From Engraulis encrasicolus (lineage: Eukaryota > Chordata > Actinopteri > Clupeiformes > Engraulidae), in NCBI RefSeq assembly GCF_034702125.1, contig NC_085871.1, forward strand, positions 35,321,248 to 35,385,247: a stretch of DNA of 64,000 bases, read 5' to 3'. Position numbers and translations under genes: made by a program. The notes beneath the pieces are model-generated. The model was not told where the DNA came from, made no database searches, and saw nothing but the letters and a program-made list of their open reading frames with translations. Position 1 is the first letter of the stretch. Each line of letters starts with the position of its first letter. This document shows positions 23,183 through 34,770 of this stretch, in pieces.

Positions 23183-23590
23183 TAATTTCTCTCAGTCTGC
23201 CTCCAACTTTCACCATCTACCTCTTTTTCCCAGTCCGTCTTATTCTCTCCCTCTCCTCTTCCCTCCCTTATTGTCGTTCTTCTGTCTGCCCTTTCATTTC
23301 CCCTCTGTTATCTCCATACTTCTGTCTGTCTCTCTCTCTTCTCTCTCTTTCCCTTCGTCTGTCTCTGTACGCAACTCTGCCTCATTTCCAAATTAGTATA
23401 ACACGGGGTGCGTGTGTGCGTGTTTTTTTGCAGGGGCCCTTGGTAATAACAGTGGCACACATTTTTGCAAAGGCATCGTCTGTCTCTGTGTTGCCTCCGA
23501 GGACTGCTGAAAATCCCCACCGGGGGCCATGGCAACAGTTGGCAGGGGCAGTGTTTGTGGCGGCTGCTCGGAACAATTCAGAGGAAGACA
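23183..23590. other. Pyrimidine-rich then unique intron sequence
   Basis: 23183-23390 is T/C-rich; 23400-23590 is unique and of balanced composition. Nothing recognised. Confidence 0.45.
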
Positions 23591-23593
23591 GAG

Positions 23594-23598
23594 GGAGG

Positions 23599-23656
<58 letters not shown>
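23594..23656 (+). repeat. (GA)n microsatellite
   Basis: Imperfect GA tract with GGGA interruptions. Confidence 0.93.
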
Positions 23657-23657
<1 letters not shown>

Positions 23658-23734
23658 CCACAAGGTCACTGTGTGACTCGGCGCCTCTGTTGATGAAGTG
23701 ATGACAAACCCATTTACTCTTTTTCAGGTTGCAA

Positions 23735-24440
23735 CGTTGCCCTCTCTCCTCCCTCTCTCTCTCCCTCTCTTTATCTCTACTTTCCCTCTCCACCTCTCTT
23801 TCCACCCCTCTCCAACTCTCCACCTCTCTCTCTCTTACCCTCTATCTCCCTCTCCACCTCTCTCGTTCCATTCCTCTCCCTCTCCAACTCTCCACCTCTC
23901 TCTCTCTTTCCCTCTATCTCCCTCTCCATCTCTCTCTTTCTATCTCGCTTCCTCTCTACCTCTCCACCTCCCCCCTCTCTCTCTCTCCTCCCTCTCTCTT
24001 CCCCAGCTGTGCCGCAGCCTTGATGTCAGTGCCTCTGCCTTATTTTCTCTTCTGTCTGCCCACCACATGTGCCCAGAGCTCTGCTTTATTCCCTGCACCC
24101 TGCTCTACGATCTATTCTTCTTTTCTCTGAACCTCTCCTCTGCTATTCTACTCTTTCTTCTCCTCTGCTCTGCACCTCTTCCATCACCCTCTCCTCTCTG
24201 CTGTGCACCTATTTTACTCCTTGCTAACCCCCTTCACTTCCTCTTCTCCTCTACCATTTTTCCTCTCGTCTCCAATTCTCGTCTCCACTACTCCACTCCC
24301 TCCCTCCCCTTCTCTTCTCTTCTCTTCTCTTCCTCCTCTCCTCCAACCTTCTCTTATCTACTAGCATCTTTCCTCTCCTTGGCCATTCACCCCTCCTTTC
24401 CCCTCCTCTTCTCTCCTCTACTCTACTCTCATCTACTATT
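23735..24440 (+). repeat. 700-base polypyrimidine region
   Basis: Almost all bases are C or T, with degenerate CTCTCCACCTCTC and TTCTCTTCTC units. The long open frame is a by-product of this composition. Confidence 0.9.
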
Positions 24441-24882
24441 CACCGTACTGGAGGCCGAAGACAGACCTGTTTCTACTTCAGTCCGGGAGGGGATTTACAA
24501 TGGGAGACAGAACAGGATGGCAAGACCGACGCTAACGGTGGAAAAGGAAAGGGGTGAGACAAAGCAAGACAAAAGGGAAAAGAAAGGAGGGGAAAAAAAG
24601 GGAAAAGAGGAAAAAGAAGCTAAGAGCAAACCGTAAAGGACATGGCAGTGGAGGAAATAAAACGGCTGAATTACACCACACTTTAGAAGACATGCTGCTG
24701 AGAGACCACCGAGAGTACACACTCTCCACTCACAGAGGAAGAAAAAACTACGGAGGAGGAGGAGGAAAAGAGAATGTACGAGAGAAGAAAAAAGAAAAGT
24801 AAGAAAAAAACAAGTACTGCTGACAGGGCTCATCTGAAATCCCCTCTGCACCGGTGGGAATGTGAAAATGAGGTATATGTAG

Positions 24883-24883
<1 letters not shown>

Positions 24884-24955
<72 letters not shown>

Positions 24956-24993
24956 AGAGAGAGAGAGAGAGAGAGAGAGAGCAAGGTGGCCAT

Positions 24994-25073
<80 letters not shown>
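24884..25073 (+). repeat. Duplicated (GA)n arrays with a shared flank
   Basis: (GA)n at 24886-24981 and 24997-25072. Each is followed by a related GGC(C/G)..AGAAG word (GTGGCCATAGAAG and GCGGCCGTAGAAG), so the array and its flank were duplicated. Confidence 0.9.
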
Positions 25074-25075
<2 letters not shown>

Positions 25076-25296
25076 GCCGTAGAAGTACCCATCACAGCGG
25101 AACAAACGGCCCTCTTCATTTTATTTTATTTGTGCTAAATAGAAAAGTTTTAAAAAACAAAATAACGCAGTGTCCAGATATTTATGTTGTCGACGAGCAC
25201 AGATAAAATAAACTGACGAAAAGTGCTGGGGAAGGGGAAAACATAACGCAGAACATGGGACACGTAAACTAGACCCTTTGAGGGTGCTACAGAGAA

Positions 25297-25298
<2 letters not shown>

Positions 25299-25371
<73 letters not shown>
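25299..25371 (+). repeat. (GT)n microsatellite
   Basis: About 36 GT units. Confidence 0.97.
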
Positions 25372-25373
<2 letters not shown>

Positions 25374-25565
25374 TTGATGAGGCCTCTGTATAGCTGGGGA
25401 CAAGTTAAGGCCGTCAATTTGCTTTAAAAGCACCACACGGGTCACCTCTAAGGGAGCGGTAGGGTTTTTTTGCACTGCAGTGAAGTTTGCGCCTCTCCTC
25501 CACCGTTAAGGAGAGAGTAATAATAATAGAAGCTTTACCAAGCCTGGGAGAGGTGGGGCAGAGAG

Positions 25566-25566
<1 letters not shown>

Positions 25567-25644
<78 letters not shown>

Positions 25645-25950
25645 AGGAGTGAGGGACAGAGAAAGAGAAAATAAAGAAAAGAATAGGAGACAGAGAGATG
25701 GAGCACAGAGGGGGGAGAAAAGGAAAGGGAGAAAACAAGAAAGGGGAAGCGAGAGACAGAGAGACGAACAGACAAAAAGAGAGACGGGTAAAAAAAGAGA
25801 TGTGAATGACAGCCAGAGAGATTGGCTGGAGGAAAGACTGGCAGAAAGGGGGGGTTGAAAAGAGAGAGGGAGATGGGGGTTGGAGAGAGGAAGGAAGAAA
25901 AAGAGAAAGGGAGAAAAAAGACTAAAGAGAGACGATTGCTGGAGGGTAGG
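25567..25950 (+). repeat. (GA)n and purine-rich region
   Basis: About 37 GA units (25567-25640), then about 300 bases of degenerate A/G-rich sequence. Confidence 0.92.
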
Positions 25951-25963
25951 GAGAGACAAACAC

Positions 25964-26097
25964 AGAGACAACAGACAGACAGGCAGACAGGCTCATTGAC
26001 CAGCCACACACAGACAGACAGACAGACAAACAAACAGACACATTGACCAGCCACACACACACAGACAGACAGACAGACAGACTCATTGACCAGCCAC

Positions 26098-26171
<74 letters not shown>

Positions 26172-26172
26172 G
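25964..26172 (+). repeat. (CAGA)n array with an interspersed 17-bp word, at exon 7 donor
   Basis: CAGA tetramers are interrupted three times by TCATTGACCAGCCACACA or a variant (about 25992, 26042 and 26082). The array ends six bases from the exoc4 exon 7 donor. Confidence 0.95.
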
Positions 26173-26177
26173 CGTAC

Positions 26178-26358
26178 CTGGAGCACGGTCTGGATCTTGG
26201 CGGAGACGTCGGCCTGCTCGTAGAGCTTGATGCCCTCCTGGGAGCCGGCTGTGGCGCTGGCCGCCACGATGTGCTGCAGGTGGCCCAGCACCACGCTGTG
26301 GGCCCCCGCCACCGCATTGAACTTGTCAAACAGCAGCTCCAGCAGCTCCAGCAGCAGC
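26178..26358 (-). CDS. exoc4: exoc4 exon 7
   Basis: The 181 bases complete the arginine codon and encode [20 protein letters not shown] then [20 protein letters not shown] and [20 protein letters not shown]. The acceptor is CTCTGCAG. The donor is CTCCAG|GTACGC, followed six bases later by a (CAGA)n tract about 200 bases long. [22 protein letters not shown] is highly conserved in EXOC4, whereas the [12 protein letters not shown] stretch is divergent. Confidence 0.96.
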
Positions 26359-26363
26359 CTGCA

Positions 26364-26660
26364 GAGGGCAGCAGAGAGAGGAGGAGAGGAGAGAGGAAAG
26401 AGGAGAGAGGAAGAGAGGCAGAGACGCCAAGACAGTCAGAGAGGAGAGAGAGAGAGAGAGAGGGAGTGAGAGAGGAAGTGAGAGAGGGAGTGAGAGAGGG
26501 AGTGAGAGCAAGAACAAGAAATAGAAATAGGTGAAGAATTAGAGAATAAGAGCAGCAGAGATAGAGAAAGAGAGAGAGACAGAGAGACAAAGAAAGAAGG
26601 AGAGAGAGAGAAAGATGGACAGAGAGGGGGAGAGAGGACAGATGGTGATGAGACTGAGTT
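26364..26660 (+). repeat. GA-rich region upstream of exon 7
   Basis: Degenerate GAGAG/GGAGTGAGAGA units. On the exoc4 strand it is a long C/T-rich tract leading into the exon 7 acceptor. Confidence 0.85.
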
Positions 26661-27605
26661 GGGGGATTCTGTACACGTGTAAACATGCTTGTATCCATCA
26701 TGTATGTTGATGCATGCATGTATGCATGAGGCTATTTCTAGATCCTGCAAATCAAAGCACTTTTAACCCCTGCGTTCCCCCATACTAATTTGCATATTAA
26801 AAACAAGTTTAAACAAGTCTTTAAAACCAAATGTGTTTTTCACTTCGGGGCTTTCATACTCAGAGAACAGGTGTATGTTCTACAAATGTAAGCCAATTAG
26901 ATGGCCATAAATAAACGTGCAAGGAAAAAGTGTCACGTTTTCACATGAACTCATGCTTATAAAGAATGCCATGTTATTGAATTCACACATTTTTTTACAT
27001 ACTTTTATCAGTTTGGGTCGTCTCGATTATCCCTCATCCGCACATTAAAGAAAACACCTGTCCCCTTATTCTAATCATCCTTCAGATTGCCTCGGATAAA
27101 AAAAACACCATCTCTCCACAACATCTCAATTCCACAGCAGGTGAGACACAATGGTTGGATAGATCGGTAGATACGTAGACTTGACGCCGTCTCCGACTCC
27201 GTGCCCGAGACGACAAGAGAGTCGAGAAGAAGTGAAAGAACCATCACTTACTGCTAATGAACACTGAACAGTAGGGGTGCAGGAGCGCCTTTCCCCAATG
27301 AGGAACAGACAGCTGCTGGTAAATGACAATTAGCGACATCTGTCAAAACCTCCTCTTTCTCTCCTCCTCTCTCCTCCTCTCTCCTCTTCCTCCTCCTCCT
27401 CTCCCGAGCTCCTTGCGGAGGGGATGTGTGCAATCTGTCCTCCTATTGTTGCATTTTCTTTTTTTTCTGTCTTTCCTGTTCTCTAGTCTCTCTTTTTTCC
27501 CTCTGTCCCTCGCGCCAGGACCTGGGGAAATTATTTGGCTTCCATTAATTCAGAAGGTGGAGAGAGAGAGGATGCAGCACTTGTTTTCAGGAGAAGTGTA
27601 AGTGT
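26661..27605. other. Intron 6 sequence, nothing recognised
   Basis: Unique sequence with a C/T-rich patch at 27350-27420. No coding or mobile-element signal. Confidence 0.45.
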
Positions 27606-27607
27606 AA

Positions 27608-27824
27608 CTAGGTGTGTGTGTGTGTCTGTGTGTGTGTCTGTGTGTGTGTCTGTGTGTGTGTCTGTGTGTGTGTCTGTGTGTGTGTCTCTGTGTGTGTCTC
27701 TGTGTGTGTCTCTGTGTGTGTCTCTGTGTGTGTCTCTGTGTGTGTCTCTGTGTGTGTCTCTGTGTGTGTCTCTGTGTGTGTCTCTGTGTGTGTCTCTGTG
27801 TGTGTGTCTGTGTGTGTCTTTGCT
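27608..27824 (+). repeat. GTGTGTCT / GTGTCTCT octamer array
   Basis: About 25 regular 8-10-base units: GTGTGTGTCT units first, then a homogeneous block of TGTGTGTCTC units. Confidence 0.95.
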
Positions 27825-28121
27825 GTGGGTCTGTGAGATGTATTGTACGGTGGTGGAGGAAGAGAATGTGTGGATGGGAGGAGGAGGAGGAGGAAGAGGA
27901 GAGGAAGAGGAGAGATAAGGTCTACCACAAGGGAGTGGTTGGCTAGCTGCTGAGCTTATCAGTATTCTGAGGTAGTTTTCTGGATCATTCCGTGAGAGGA
28001 AAAAGAATCTGTGTCTTAGAGTTTGACCTGAAAGAAAGCAGCCTCGATATATCCCTCAGACAACAGCTGAAACCACCTTCTGCTTCTCCTAACACTACTC
28101 CTCTCTCTTTCTCAGTCTCAA

Positions 28122-28222
28122 ACACACAATCACACACACACACAAACTCACACACACGCACACGCACACGCACACACACGCGCACACACACGCACACACA
28201 CGCACGCACACACACGTTCACA
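28122..28222 (+). repeat. CA/CACG repeat
   Basis: Mixed CA and CACGCA units. Confidence 0.93.
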
Positions 28223-28394
28223 CACCCTGAACCTTCTGCCTACACACAAACAAATGAGTCTGCAACTATGATGATGCATCCCTAAATGCCACCTACACTC
28301 CCTCTCACACAAACTCAACTATTTTGCTTGGTGCTTTTGCCTGCACCTAAGGAGGTGTGGGGTGTGGAGAAACAGCAGACTCACACACAGCTGC

Positions 28395-28675
28395 AGGGAC
28401 GGATCATGACTTCATTGGGCCCCTGTACCAGAAAACAAAAAAGGCCCCCATCCATGGGTGATGCTAGCTTACAAAAAGATTCAGGGTTTAAGGCCAGATG
28501 TTAGAGGCCCAATGTTGTTGGGGGGTTCAGGGGTTTGTCTTCTGAGAAAATATAAAAAATGCAGTTGCTAAAAGTGAAAAACAATATGAAAAAGGAAATA
28601 TAGAGGCTTGGCCTTCAGGGCCCCCCTTGACTCTTGGGCCCCTGGGCCTGGGCCCGGTAGGCCCGTGCAGTAATG
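28395..28675 (+). repeat. GGGCCC-rich dispersed repeat
   Basis: Begins near CAGGGACGGATCATG and ends near GGCCCGTGCAG. It shares GGGCCCCTGGGCC-type words with 22456-22613 and 29465-29600. No clear target duplication. Confidence 0.5.
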
Positions 28676-28839
28676 CGTCCTTGCACAGTCGGTAGATAGA
28701 GAAGAGTCTGTTTGCCTCGCTTTGACTGTGCATTCGTCTCTCCTCCCTGGGCGATATGCAAGGATGCCTTCCCATTCCTGTCGAGGTTTCCATAGCAACA
28801 CATCCAACCCTTCGTGAACTTGCACAAGTACGCTTACAC

Positions 28840-28985
28840 ACGCGCACAACTCCGAGCACACACATGCGCGCACGCTCAGACACACACAAACACACGCATG
28901 CATGCACGTTCAGACACACACAAACACACGTATGCATGCACGCGTGCACGCACGCATGCACGCACACGCACACGCACACGCACGG
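28840..28985 (+). repeat. CA/CACG/GCATGC repeat
   Basis: Contains a duplicated block with CAGACACACACAAACACACG (28877 and 28911). Confidence 0.9.
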
Positions 28986-29464
28986 TTTTCTTTTATTCAT
29001 TACCCATTAAGCAGTCAGCCTACAGATTCTAAACTCAATAAAATAACATAAACCCTGAGAGCATTTTTAAACATGCCCACCCGAGGTGTTGGGGTCAAAT
29101 CATCACTGCGCATGAGGCACCATGTCTGCCGCAAGCTGTTGTTGAAAATGAGGCATCTTTGTGAAATGAAAATGTATTGTACATGATGTAACTAGGCACT
29201 AGTGTTGAGAGCCATACCAATGCAACAAGCTGAAGCTGCTTAGCTGTAGTTAAAACCACGACACAAGCAAAAAAAACCGTCTTTATATCCCTTCAAAAAC
29301 AATAAACAGAAATCTAGGTGGTCTGCCGATGCTTACCCACCTACTGGATATTACAGCCGAGTCTGTGAGTAAATCCTTCAACATTTTTCATTCTCTGCTT
29401 TTACAAGACGAGAGCCCTAGTGACGATGACTGCCAAAACGGTGTCTTGCATAGAGCTATATTTA
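28986..29464. other. Intron 6 sequence, nothing recognised
   Basis: No repeat or coding signal that I can name. Confidence 0.45.
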
Positions 29465-29600
29465 CACACAGGGCTGCTGACAGCTTTGGCAGGGCCCAGG
29501 AAAAACACCATCTGAAAGGGGCCCCCCACTCAATACATACAATGCAATGAGAACCAAACTCTGGGCCCCCTCTGTCCCTGGGCCCGGGACAACTGTCCCC
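29465..29600 (+). repeat. GGGCCC-rich dispersed repeat, third copy
   Basis: Starts CAGGGCTGCTGACAGC and ends in a GGGCCCGGGACAACTG stretch. Confidence 0.5.
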
Positions 29601-30131
29601 TTTGTCCCAATCTGTCAGCTTCCCTGTTTACACAAGCACGGTAGCGAGCGGCGACTGGGGAAGCGCAAATAAAATAACCAAATTCAAAAGAGGGGGAAGG
29701 AGGGAGGAGGTGGAAGAAGAGGAAAAGAAGGCACAGAGAAGGAAGCCACGGAAGGAGAGACACAACAAGGATAATCTCCCACCATGACTAAATGCTCTCT
29801 TTAGCGCCTCCGCTATCTCCACCCCTCATCCCCAACCACAAACCTTGACTGACTGGCTGACTGACTGACTGGCTGCCAGCCTCCCTGCCTGCCCGCCTGG
29901 CTGGCTGGCAGACACTTTAAAGAGAAGAGAGGAAATCAGGGTTGGCGTGGCATGGCATGGCATGGCATGGCGTCTCAGCTCTCTAGATTACAACCGTGTT
30001 GTGCCATGCTGCCGCCATGGGTGGGAGACGCCTCAGCGGTGGCAGTTGTGGCAGTAGCAGCAGACGAAAGCATGAATGGGTAACGATAAAGCTGTCACTT
30101 AAAACTGGGATCTATGGGAGTAATTTGAAAA

Positions 30132-30158
30132 GGGGGGGGGGGGAGGGAGGGAGGGAGG
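30132..30158 (+). repeat. Poly-G / GGGA tract
   Basis: About 11 G followed by (GGGA)n. Confidence 0.9.
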
Positions 30159-30479
30159 TCCCTGCCCCCAAACACTTTCACTTCTACCAGCTCGTCATGC
30201 TGGTGTGTCGGCAATAGCGGCGATCAATGGCAGTGTTGGCAACAGCAGTTGCCAATTAAAAAAAGTTTGGATCTCAGGATAGAGAACATACAATAGGTGT
30301 AATTTGTAGTTCTGTTTGGTCCCTGCCCCCCAAACCCCTTCTCTCCACTATGCTGGTGTTCACAGGAGAAACATCAGTAAGGGTTATGCCAGTGGCAGCA
30401 GACTGGCATGAATGGGTAACGACAGAGCTGCCACTTAAGGAAATGGGATCTATGGGTGTAATTTGTAAGGTGGGGGCAG

Positions 30480-30712
30480 GCCGTGCCCTCCAGGTGACAC
30501 AACACCTTCAGCATTGCTTCTAGTCAGGCCAAGAGCAATACAAATACAGTTTCTGAGCTCCCGAAAAATCAGGAACTCCTCCCACTTTGTCGGGAAGCAA
30601 ACAACCAATAGCAAACCAAGAGAAGCATGCCGTTTGGGAAATGTTAATTGTTATGCTCTTGGTCAGATCAAGTCACGAAGAGATTTGAAAGTTTAGAAGA
30701 TAATCAGGCTCG
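30480..30712 (+). repeat. Dispersed unclassified repeat, copy 2
   Basis: Same word order as 13270-13630, including CCCACTTTGTCGGGAAGC and CGAAGAGATTTGAAAGT. Confidence 0.65.
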
Positions 30713-31576
30713 CTGGTATATTGGCAATAGCAGCACCAGTGGTGGCAGCAGCAGCAGCAGACTGGCATGAATAAGCAGCCATAGTTGCCTAAAATAAAAC
30801 TGGAATCTCAGGGAAGTGAATATAAAATAGGTGTCATTTAAAGTGGCGTTCAGCGCCTGTCCCAAATTTCTTTTTTCCACCATGCTGCAATGGCAGTGGT
30901 GGCAGAAAAATGGCACGAGTGGGTAAACTGGGACTCTCAAGGAACACGTCTATAGGTGAAATTCGTAGGGAGAGTCAGGCCAACTCCCTATTATTAATTT
31001 CTACCTCTACCCCTTCCTCTTGCCCCTTCAAACTGAGTAATAAGGGGTACAGCTTGAAACGCAACCCCTACAAATCCCCTACAAAACCCCTTCAACAATC
31101 ACATAGAATGACGTGCATTGCATTCAAAAGCATTCTCTCTATGGCTAAAGGAACATTTTAAAAATGACAACGGTATGGCACAGTCCTCATAATTCCTTCA
31201 CGACTACATTACTCCACATTTATATTGTTTTTTCCATGCACGTTTTATGGAGAAAATGACCATTACACATTGGGAAAACTTTATACTTTAAAATTTATAC
31301 AACACACAACTTAATCACAACTGTATGGAGAAAACACTTATATTTGTGTGCTTTTGTGGATACCGTAATTTTTTTAAAGATATTCACAATGCATTCAGGG
31401 AAATTGCTCGTAGCCCTCCCATCTGGAAAATCTCTGCTTGAAGGGGTAAATAGCCCTGCCCGTTACCCCTGCCCCTCTGCCTTAACATGAATTGGGAAAC
31501 ACTCCCACCGCAACATGTGAACGTGCAACATGGCGGGGAAGGGGAAAGGGGTAGGGCTAAGGGGTGAAATTCAGCC

Positions 31577-31911
31577 TTACCGCACAAATACACCTACCAC
31601 GACAAGAGCGAGGCGAGCGACGGAAGTAATTGACTTTGTATTGAGTCGCGCGACAAAAGCGATTCTGGAGACTAGAGGCGATTTGCGCAACGAGAGCGAC
31701 AGTTTGAAGTTGAAATCCTTTCAACTTTCTATGACACGGTTCGGCGACCAGCCGCGACAGCCAATGACAGTATAAAGGTCAGTGACCACAGCCAATGGGA
31801 ATGTTTAGATGCTTTGTCTTCTGCTTCTAATGGACATACTGTAGTTGCTTGAATCGCGCGTATCGCTCTGTCGCTTGAATCGCATCGCGCCTGGTCTATT
31901 CGTGCGGTTAG
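31577..31911 (+). mobile_element. MITE with TTACCGCAC ends, about 335 bp
   Basis: Left end CTTACCGCACAAATA and right end TATTCGTGCGGTTA are inverted with two mismatches. The interior is rich in GCGAC/TCGC words. It lies inside the degenerate tandem array. Confidence 0.7.
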
Positions 31912-32280
31912 GGTGGTCCCTGCCTTTACTTCTACCAGCTCAGCTCACCATATTGTATATGCATAATGGTTTTGGCAATAGCAGCACCATTGGTGGCATG
32001 AATGAGGAGCGGTAGACTCATCTTCTTCGACTTCAGAAGGATCTCCGGGAATAAGCTGGCAAATTACAGTGTCACTGAAGTGCCAAATTAGTGTAACTGA
32101 ATCGCTGATGGAAATTAAGGTGTGTTTTGAAGGGGTTTGAAAGCATTCGGTAAGTCCCTGTCCCAACCGCTTTGCCTCTGTCAGACATGAATGGGAATTC
32201 ATGGAGCCTGGCATTGCTAGCACTGGTTGAGCTCGAGTCGCAGAGAGGGAGTGAATAGCCGTAGATGAACAGTCTCATTC

Positions 32281-32565
32281 ATCCAGATCATGAGTACCGG
32301 TAGTCAGCCAAGTTGTAAGCAGCTGATGTGTTTTGAAGGCTGTTTGAATGTTTCACCTTTCCTCCAAAGGGTTTCTTTTGTGCTAATGATTGGGAACCAC
32401 ATGGTAAGGCTGTCAAAATAAGCTAAAAGAACTCCCAGTGGAAGCCATTCAGCATTTAAAATCGAAAGCTGCAGGGTGTTAATATGACAAGCAGGGGGTG
32501 AGTGCATGAATCAGCAGTAGATGTCATCTAGGTAGATAAACCTACTGACCTATCGCCCTAAGATG
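32281..32565. other. Intron sequence, nothing recognised
   Basis: No signal that I can name. Confidence 0.45.
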
Positions 32566-32569
32566 ACTC

Positions 32570-32672
32570 CACACGCACGCACGCACGCACGCACGCACGC
32601 ACACGCACACGCACACGCACACGCACACGCACACGCACACGCACACGCACACGCACACGCACACGCACACGC

Positions 32673-32720
<48 letters not shown>
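32570..32720 (+). repeat. (CACG)n-(CACACG)n-(CA)n compound repeat
   Basis: Three successive blocks of related units, then (GGAA)/(GGCA)n at 32721-32742. Confidence 0.96.
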
Positions 32721-32721
<1 letters not shown>

Positions 32722-32773
32722 AAGGAAGGCAGGCAGGCAGGAAGATTTTAAAATCTACCCGTCACTAGCCATT

Positions 32774-32880
32774 TTTACCAGTAAAAGTGACTGGTGGGTT
32801 AAAAAATTTACCAGTCACCACTGAAATGTACCAGTCACCACTGAAATGTACCAGTCATTGGCAGGTGGACTGGTGATTAT
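32774..32880 (+). repeat. Short tandem repeat of ACCAGTCACCACTGAAATGT
   Basis: Two adjacent 20-bp units at about 32811 and 32831, plus related ACCAGT words on both sides. Confidence 0.8.
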
Positions 32881-32894
32881 TTCCATCCCTGACC

Positions 32895-33062
32895 CACACG
32901 CACACGCACGCGCACGCGCACGCACACGCACACGCACACGCACACGCACACGCACACGCACACGCACACGCACACGCACACGCACACGCACACGCACACG
33001 CACACGCACACACACACACACACACGCACACGCACACGCACACGCACACACACACACACACA
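32895..33062 (+). repeat. (CACACG)n array at exon 6 donor
   Basis: About 25 hexamers and flanking CA. The array ends about ten bases from the exon 6 splice donor. Confidence 0.97.
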
Positions 33063-33071
33063 AAATGTCAC

Positions 33072-33309
33072 CTGGGCTGGTTATCCTGTGCGAGTGTCTC
33101 GCCTCGCTGATAAGCGTGGTCGGCTATCTGCGTGGTGGAGCGCTTGAGGATCTGCTTCAGCTCGGGCTCCAGGCGCTCCATGATGGCCTTGACGGTCTCG
33201 GGGATCTTCTTCAGCTTGGCCAGGGCCTTGATAAGGATGCCCATGAACTCGGCGCTGTTCTCCTCCGGGTCCGCGTCCAGGTCCTCGCGGACGTCCTGCT
33301 GGTCACGCA
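33072..33309 (-). CDS. exoc4: exoc4 exon 6
   Basis: The 238 bases complete a CTG codon and encode [40 protein letters not shown] and on to [11 protein letters not shown], ending in AG of a split arginine. The acceptor is CTCTGCAG. The donor is CCCAG|GTGACA, followed after about six bases by a CA/CACACG repeat, so the intron 6 start is almost entirely microsatellite. The motif PEENS..FMGILIK and KRSTTQIAD are diagnostic for EXOC4. Confidence 0.97.
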
Positions 33310-33319
33310 CTGCAGAGGA

Positions 33320-34245
33320 CAAAGGACAGAGGACAGAGGAAAGAAGTCAGGAAGTGGGTGAGTAAAATCGGCAAAAAAGAAAAACACACCTATAACATCT
33401 GATAAAAATCGCTGGTACCATGTTATTATTGAAATAGCTTGGAAAGGGCACATAAATGACATGTTAATAGCAGTAATTAGTGCTTTTCACGATTACATTG
33501 GGGGGGGGTTCACGACAGGCAGGTGCTGCCCTGTGCAATTGCCCATTTGGCCCGACCCTAGGACCACCAAGGAAGTCAGTGGTAAACTTTTGGAAACTGA
33601 GCTTTTAAGGAATTAAGCTCTAAAAGAAGACAGACTGATTTCAACTTTTTTGACAAGCATGATCTGGATGAAAGAAAATGTATGGCATTTTTCATTGCTC
33701 ATTTATCATTTATGTAGCCAGGATTGTCCCATTGAGACTAAGTGTCTCTTCTGCCAAGGAGTAACTATCTAGGAACTATCTAGAAACTATGGTGTTTTAT
33801 GCATATTCCTCTTTACATTTATCCAATTTGTGTGACTGTGGACATGACGCAATCAAATTAACAAATAATACAAAATCCAAAGGAGCTATGGCATAACACA
33901 TTGCAGTTGGATAATAGTTCATCAGAGGAATAAAGGGGCAAGTAGTCAACAGTAAGCCAAGTTCTGAATCAGCTGTTCCTTAACAACGTAAAGATCAGCT
34001 GATTTAGGGAAATGCCCTTTAATAAGGACAAAGGCAAGAGACACTCGTGGCAGAGCCTTCACTTTCAGAAGCCAGAATAAGTAGCCTTGCCCTAAAAGGC
34101 ATTTCTGTAAGAATTGGCAATTTATTTTTCTCTGCACATTAACTGTAAGACACTATTAGCCAAAACACATGCCAAGAACCTTGTGGAAACAGTAACTTTC
34201 CGCTGTGAAAACAGATCAACCCTACCACCCCTCCTCCAACCCTTC
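33320..34245. other. Intron 5 sequence, nothing recognised
   Basis: Contains a G9 run near 33500 and a GGGCCC-type fragment at about 33520-33560. Otherwise no signal. Confidence 0.45.
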
Positions 34246-34322
34246 CTCTGTTCCAGTTCATCCCTTCCTCTCCTCCTCTGTTCCAGTTCATCCCTTCCTC
34301 TCCTCCTCTGTTCCAGTTCATA
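34246..34322 (+). repeat. 30-bp minisatellite
   Basis: About 2.7 copies of a unit containing TTCCAGTTCATCCCTTCCTC. Confidence 0.9.
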
Positions 34323-34504
34323 TCACTAATATGCCCAACGTCATAATAACATTCTGAGATGGCCAATTAGGTACAGCTTACGGGAGCCATTGCCAAAAGG
34401 TGCTCTAAATACATTTATCATAAACATTAGGCAGACAACAGACATCTCTCTCTGTGTCTCTCTGTGTCTCTCTCTGTGAAAAGAGATATAACCTTTCCTC
34501 CCTC

Positions 34505-34770
34505 CCACATCACCATGGTACATACATATACAAACACATGCACACACGCTCACAAACACACCTTTAGACACATGCGCTCAGTCACACACGCAAACACACA
34601 TTACACACATCTATCTATGGACATAGGCTCTCAATCAGACCCACAGACACATACAGGTCAACACGCACACGCACACGCACACGCGCACACGCGCACGCAC
34701 GCACACGCGCACGCACGCGCACACGCACAAGCACACGCACACGCACACGCACACGCACACGCACACACCA
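34505..34770 (+). repeat. CA and (CACACG)n repeats
   Basis: Scattered CA tracts, then about 110 bases of CACACG/CACGCG (34661-34770). Confidence 0.93.

Larger units (their letters stand above)
29990..32280 (+). repeat. Degenerate tandem array of a roughly 170-250-bp unit
   Basis: At least six diverged copies share an ordered set of words: CCATGCTG, GGCAATAGCAGCA, GGTGGCA, GGCATGAATGGGTAACG, GAGCTGCCACTTAA, GGGATCTATGGG, TGTAATTTGTA and GGTCCCTGCCCCCAAACCCC. Copies lie near 29996, 30190, 30356, 30715, 30888, 31910 and, weaker, 32140. The array is interrupted by a dispersed repeat (30480-30712) and a DNA element (31577-31911). No coding sense was found. Confidence 0.75.

Noticed and set aside
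23698..24636. A 312-codon open frame
   Set aside because: It is Leu/Ser/Pro-rich because the DNA is a polypyrimidine region. No domain is visible.
28395..29600. GGGCCC-rich segments as CpG-island promoters
   Set aside because: They recur as similar dispersed copies with few CpGs, so they are repeats rather than promoters.
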